From Gramella sp. AN32 (lineage in GTDB: Bacteria; Bacteroidota; Bacteroidia; Flavobacteriales; Flavobacteriaceae): a stretch of DNA of 64,000 bases. This document shows positions 60,113-64,000 of this stretch, in pieces; position 1 is the first letter of the stretch; each line of letters begins with the position of its first letter. The DNA lies in contig NZ_QEYO01000005.1 of assembly GCF_023718305.1 (NCBI RefSeq), positions 170,280 to 234,279 of the forward strand, given 5' to 3'. The translations under genes were made by a program, and so were the position numbers. The notes beneath the pieces were generated by a model. That model was not told where the DNA came from. It worked only from the letters and a program-made list of their open reading frames with translations, and made no database searches.

Positions 60113-61750
60113 ATGAAATTACTATCGAATTCGAGGTATAAAAAGATGCGTTTAGCTTTACTTATATTCTCCTTTGTGATTATGAATGCGCATTTTATAT
60201 TAGCGCAAGAAAAGGTGCAGATTATACCCCAACCTTCATCAATCGGTTATGGCAACGGCACCTTTGTTTTAAAAGATAAAGTGACCATTAATGCATCAGA
60301 AGGCCTTCAGAATGAAGTACAGTTTCTTTCAGCTTTACTACAAAAAGGATTTTCTAAAACTCCCAAACTTGTGAAAAAAGGGATAGGAATCTTGTTGAAA
60401 ATTGATGAAAGTTTAAAGGATAAATTAGGCGAAGAAGGCTATACGCTTAGTGTGGGGAGAAAAGGTATTTATATAACCGGAGCGACGGCTACCGGTGTTT
60501 TCTATGGGATTGAGTCTTTTAGACAACTCCTTCCGGTAGATTTTGAATTTGAGAAAACCTATAAATCAGTAAAAATTCCATTTATAGAAATAACAGATAA
60601 ACCCAGGTTTCCGTGGCGTGCATTTATGTTGGACGAGTCAAGACATTTTAAAGGTAAAGAAGCGGTCAAGAATATTTTAGATCAAATGTCTATGTTTAAA
60701 ATGAATACGTTTCATTGGCACTTAACAGACGATCAGGGTTGGAGAATTGAGATTAAAAAATACCCAAAATTAACCGAAATAGGATCTAAACGCAGGGACA
60801 CTCAATTAAGTAGAAAAAGTGAAGAACGCGTGGGAGAACCACACGAGGGTTTTTATACGCAAAGCGAAATAAAAGAGATTTTGGCATACGCTGAAAGTAA
60901 ACATATAAACGTTGTTCCCGAGATCGAAATGCCCGGTCACGCAACCGCAGCAATAGCCGCGTATCCCTGGTTGAGCTCTATGGGCGTGCCGCAAGAAGTA
61001 TCTGTAACCTTTGGTAAACTCGATGATTCATTCAACATTGCAGATCCTAAAGTCGTGACTTTCTTAACCGATGTTTTGGATGAAGTGATTAAATTATTTC
61101 CGGGGGAGGTCATTCATATAGGCGGTGATGAAGTGAATTTTAAACCTTGGGAAGATTCAAGAATTGCACAGGATTTTATGAGCAAAAATGGATTGGAAAC
61201 TCCAATCGATTTGCAGATTTATTTCACCAATCAGATTTCAAATTACATAGATAGTAGCGGTAAAAGAATGATGGGTTGGAATGAGATTATGGGTACAGAT
61301 ATTCACGAAGATGACGGTAAAACTTCTGCTGAAGCAAAGCAAAAATTGGCAAAATCTGCCATTGTGCATTTCTGGAAAGGCGATTTAAAGCTTATAAATG
61401 AGGCGGTAGAGCAAGGCTATGATGTGGTGAATTCAAACCACTGGGATACCTATTTAGATTATACCTATGAGCGCACGCCTTTATCAAAATCCTATGCGTT
61501 TAATCCTGTTCCCGAAGGATTGAATAAAGAATACCATTATCGAATTTTGGGTACAGGAGCTCAGATGTGGAGTGAGTGGATACCCACTGTTGCAAGTATG
61601 GAGCAGCAAGTTTTTCCACGTCTGGCAGCCTATGCAGAAGTGGGATGGACTACATTAGAGAATAAAGATTTTGAACGATTTGAGAATACGCTAAAGCTTA
61701 TTAAACAACGATGGAAACTAATGGGAATTAGTTTTTATGAAGGAGACTAA
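60113..61750 (+). CDS. Beta-N-acetylhexosaminidase (GH20 with GH20b domain)
   Basis: The 545-residue protein has a signal peptide (IMNAHFILAQ) and an N-terminal GH20b domain (to about 155, ending ATGVFYGIESFRQLLPV). The catalytic domain shows MNTFHWHLTDDQGWRIEIKK, NVVPEIEMPGHATAAIAAYP, VIHIGGDEVNFKPWEDS (catalytic D-E) and GTGAQMWSEWI. This is the classic periplasmic or surface exo-hexosaminidase for chitin- or glycoprotein-derived GlcNAc. It is the last gene of the operon. Confidence 0.95.
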   Translation: MKLLSNSRYKKMRLALLIFSFVIMNAHFILAQEKVQIIPQPSSIGYGNGTFVLKDKVTINASEGLQNEVQFLSALLQKGFSKTPKLVKKGIGILLKIDESLKDKLGEEGYTLSVGRKGIYITGATATGVFYGIESFRQLLPVDFEFEKTYKSVKIPFIEITDKPRFPWRAFMLDESRHFKGKEAVKNILDQMSMFKMNTFHWHLTDDQGWRIEIKKYPKLTEIGSKRRDTQLSRKSEERVGEPHEGFYTQSEIKEILAYAESKHINVVPEIEMPGHATAAIAAYPWLSSMGVPQEVSVTFGKLDDSFNIADPKVVTFLTDVLDEVIKLFPGEVIHIGGDEVNFKPWEDSRIAQDFMSKNGLETPIDLQIYFTNQISNYIDSSGKRMMGWNEIMGTDIHEDDGKTSAEAKQKLAKSAIVHFWKGDLKLINEAVEQGYDVVNSNHWDTYLDYTYERTPLSKSYAFNPVPEGLNKEYHYRILGTGAQMWSEWIPTVASMEQQVFPRLAAYAEVGWTTLENKDFERFENTLKLIKQRWKLMGISFYEGD

Positions 61751-61800
61751 GTCCTCGGCAGCAAATCAAACACAGTTTTAAACTTTACAAGAAGGCTATT

Positions 61801-62150
61801 ATGCAAGTAAACGTCAATCCAAACCTCGTTAAATATGAACCTGAAGGTAAATTTGAAGAGACACGGTTTGAGAAAATACACAGCATCAGTTTTTCGAAAT
61901 CGGGAGTGACCTCAATAATTGTTGCGCATGAGATTGCAGAACTGATACGTAGTAAATCGGCTTAGGGATTGAATTGTACTTTAGATTGGAAATGGGTTCT
62001 TCTCCTATAAATGTATATACTGAATTGGTACCGGTGCAGCGAAATGAGATCTGCTTATTTTTATGCCAGAAAATATTTTGAAGCTTTTCCCCGGCTTATG
62101 GAAGAGGGCGACCGTTCATTTAGATGTTACGCACTTAGAATTTTTTAGCC
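61801..62150 (+). pseudogene. Remnant of the long Bacteroidota-type nagB
   Basis: From 61801 the frame reads MQVNVNPNLVKYEPEGKFEE, then TRFEKIHSISFSKSG and VIVAHEIAEL-like SIIVAHEIAELIRSKSA, and stops at 61965. It matches the start of the roughly 640-residue glucosamine-6-phosphate deaminase typical of Bacteroidota. After frame changes, MGSSPINVYTELV (about 61990-62030) continues the similarity (family: TGSSPxxxYxELVRxHK). A further unrelated frame, YARKYFEAFPRLMEEGDRSF, ends near 62149. The gene is clearly dead. Confidence 0.75.
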
Positions 62151-62220
62151 ATATTTCAATTAACTAGCTTTTGGCTATTAGCTGCTTACTTTGATATTGG
62201 TTTACAATAAAAATATCAAC

Positions 62221-62250
62221 AAACCATGATGGTTATGCCAATCATGGTTT
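62221..62250. terminator. Strong hairpin (10-bp perfect arms)
   Basis: AAACCATGAT (62221-62230) and ATCATGGTTT (62241-62250) pair perfectly, with GG/CC extending the stem around TTATG. It follows the nagB remnant by 70 bp and precedes the lipoprotein gene by 99 bp. No T-run follows, so it may be an operator rather than a terminator. Confidence 0.5.
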
Positions 62251-62348
62251 GCGCCGGAGGTTACAATGTTTTAAAAATCCTTTTTCGATAGGTGTAGGTT
62301 TTTGTACATTAGAATATTCATTTTTTCCATCTAATATAAAAGATAATC

Positions 62349-63134
62349 ATGCGGAAACTTTTACTTCTGGTTTTATTCCTGATGTTGGTATCCTGTGAAA
62401 AGGATAAACTACCGGAAGTTGATCAAACGATATTGGAAACAGAAATTGATTTTTTTGCCAGGGAGATTCACGAAAACAATGAGCAGTCTTCTCCTGTCTT
62501 ATCCTTGGATTTTAAAACCACAAAAATATATCCCTGCTATAATTATTACATAAACTTCAAACATTCTTTTGAAAATGAAATACTGACGGTGGAGTTTAAA
62601 AGTATTGGCCAACCTGAAATTTGTCTTACAGCTTTTGGACCTGCAACAGGGTCGTTAAAATTACCTTTATCTACCAGGCAGTTGAAATTGGTTCGAGGCA
62701 ATACCACCGATCTGTATGAAGTCAACATAACCACAGAAACTGTAGCATTCGAAATTATCGATTCAAGTTTTTCCAATCTTATTTTCGATAAAACTTTTAG
62801 GCTTCCGGAGAATTCTTTCGCAGTTGTTTGTGGCACCAATTTAGAAGACACCGGATTATGTGACGAGTTTTTGAATGTTTTATCAGATATACCTTCCCTA
62901 AGTGCGTTCTCTTTTGAAGGAGAAGGAAGGATCCCATATCCCGACAGCTCTTCAGGGCACTGGAATAATACTGAATCGAAATACTTTCTATATGAAAATG
63001 ATTCTGATTTCATTCGAGTTGGTGAGTTGCTTGAGGAGTTTACAGCAGAATACATTGAACCCAATCAAGGAAATTCCATAGCTATCTTTAGCTGGGATAA
63101 CCGGAAATTTTATAGCTGGATTTCAAATAATTGA
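62349..63134 (+). CDS. Lipoprotein of unknown function
   Basis: The 261-residue protein has a lipoprotein signal (LLLVLFLMLVSCEKD). The body contains YPCYNYYINFKHSFENEILT, GQPEICLTAFGPATGSLKL and ENSFAVVCGTNLEDTGLCDE, which hint at two beta domains with conserved cysteines. I recognise no family. It is a single gene not obviously part of the sugar operon. Confidence 0.7.
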   Translation: MRKLLLLVLFLMLVSCEKDKLPEVDQTILETEIDFFAREIHENNEQSSPVLSLDFKTTKIYPCYNYYINFKHSFENEILTVEFKSIGQPEICLTAFGPATGSLKLPLSTRQLKLVRGNTTDLYEVNITTETVAFEIIDSSFSNLIFDKTFRLPENSFAVVCGTNLEDTGLCDEFLNVLSDIPSLSAFSFEGEGRIPYPDSSSGHWNNTESKYFLYENDSDFIRVGELLEEFTAEYIEPNQGNSIAIFSWDNRKFYSWISNN

Positions 63135-63388
63135 TGTGTAATAATTTTTCATAGTTCCGTACTTCAAAACATTTTTCATATTCTTAGTATGGTAGTCCAA
63201 TAATTTAGAAAGCTTTTTAAAGGAATCATCTGCACCCAAATAACGTGCTTTCATCATTCCTACCTATATTTAAAAGCTTGCCTTGAAAATCAAAAGATTA
63301 ACAAGATTTTGATACTTGATACTGTTTTTTTTCGGCAGGTGCCATTGTTTTGTGTTTCCATAGATTGCTAAAAGTGTTTAATTTTTAG

Positions 63389-63523
63389 TCAACCTATTTT
63401 AGGACGAGAGGCAGAGGTCTTTGCTTTATAAGCTTCGCTGCTTAAAATAACCTGGCCATTTCTTGCTTTTAGGTTAAACCGGAATTCACCTGCCCGATCC
63501 TTTTTAATTTCAAATTTTCCCAT
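63389..63523 (-). pseudogene. DUF1508 (YegP-like) protein, truncated
   Basis: From the ATG at 63523 the frame reads MGKFEIKKDRAGEFRFNLKA, then RNGQVILSSEAYKAKTSA and stops after 44 residues. This is one repeat of the DUF1508/UPF0339 family, which normally goes on with an A-x-x-x-GI-x-SV segment. The C-terminal end is missing, so it is either a remnant or a minimal version. Confidence 0.65.
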
Positions 63524-63639
63524 AGTTTAGATTTTAATTAAAAAAATTGGTCTAATAAAAAGTAATTAGTAGCTTAATACCTTGAAATATTCAACTTATT
63601 CGAAACTTGCATTACGAGAAGTTGAATGGACTTTTTGGT

Positions 63640-63846
63640 TAATGTTGTAGCGGTTCAAATTTCCATGGCGTACATATCGATGGGAATCTAATTTACCAAG
63701 TACCTGATGAGACAAATGAAAAAAACCTGGAGCCTGGAAGCTATTTTGGCTCGGAGGGAGAAACAGTACATCAACTCTCAAGCCATGAAAATGAAAGTAT
63801 CATGTATATAAGTACCGATCGCAAGTTCGAGGTAATTTCAGAATAG
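63640..63846 (+). pseudogene. Cupin-like C-terminal remnant
   Basis: The frame reads SGSNFHGVHIDGNLIYQVPD, then NLEPGSYFGSEGETVHQLSS and ESIMYISTDRKFEVISE, and stops at 63844-63846. The L-E-P-G-S-Y-F-G-S and H-Q-L-S-S motifs resemble the end of DUF4437/ChrR-type cupins. There is an in-frame stop just upstream and no start, so it is a fragment. The last 150 bases of the window hold nothing I can name. Confidence 0.5.
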
Positions 63847-64000
63847 CTATATCTAATTAGGACCGTAGTGGGGAAATTTTCTGGGATGTTATCAAGACAA
63901 TTAATACCTTTATTTTTCCTCCGGATCCACCATCGGAAATGGAAAGATAGGGGTTAGCCGAGTAAATCACCTCCTTTATTACCCGAAGCAGAAGGCGGGA

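Overview
The window looks like the chromosome of a marine-type Bacteroidota member, most likely Flavobacteriia (relatives of Gramella, Zunongwangia or Salegentibacter). Support: low GC, SusC/SusD genes, TAnnTTTG promoter boxes, M56/BlaI pairs, TlpA-like lipoproteins with DUF4369-type N-termini, and short dispersed repeats of the kind common between flavobacterial genes. I saw no rRNA, tRNA or CRISPR array by eye.

Layout. 1-2.2 kb: end of a nitrate/siroheme-type cluster, with a partial cobA, a decayed moeA-mobA remnant and an alginate_exp-type porin behind a 38-bp palindrome. 2.5-4.4 kb: a BlaI repressor and an M56 metallopeptidase fused to an amidase_3 domain, with a BlaI-type operator. 4.4-25.5 kb: an accessory region of small unrelated genes (DinB-like, GNAT, serine hydrolase, TlpA-like, ParDE, prolyl oligopeptidase, ACT, Fic, RibD-like reductase, VapBC-like, RidA, methyltransferase). 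About a dozen related inter-gene elements separate them, nearly all in one orientation. Several of these elements are imperfect long inverted repeats, and three genes carry unique ends complementary to each other. This is the architecture of an integron gene-cassette array lacking an integrase (CALIN-like). An IS110 element sits inside one of the elements, and group II intron 3'-end remnants lie just after gene stops. 25.5-31 kb: a graveyard of HNH, AlbA_2, Fic and aminotransferase/GNAT fragments, three unknown genes and a second TlpA-like gene.

31.3-46.7 kb: a dense gene group that may form an undescribed biosynthetic locus. One operon encodes a methyltransferase, a PurM/HypE-like AIR synthase, a ThiE-like enzyme and a Trm112-like zinc ribbon. 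Facing it are an AMP-dependent ligase, a BtaA-like (DUF3419) aminocarboxypropyl transferase, an APH-type kinase, a GNAT protein, a PEP-synthase-like phosphotransferase, a UbiA-type membrane enzyme and an MMPL/RND exporter. A lipid or amphiphile product is my inference.

46.9-61.8 kb: an amino-sugar glycan utilisation locus. A LacI-family regulator is divergent from an operon of SusC, SusD, a Fas1/DNRLRE lipoprotein, a GH16-like lipoprotein, a NagB-like deaminase, a GH20, a sodium/solute symporter, NagA and a second GH20. A perfect LacI-type palindrome covers the -33 box of the operon promoter. No amino-sugar kinase is in the locus, and a decayed copy of the long Bacteroidota-type nagB lies just downstream. 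62-64 kb: one unknown lipoprotein and small gene remnants.

Three apparent frameshifts (9.7, 11.8 and 12.1 kb) are all single-base losses in A/T runs, so assembly error should be considered alongside real decay.
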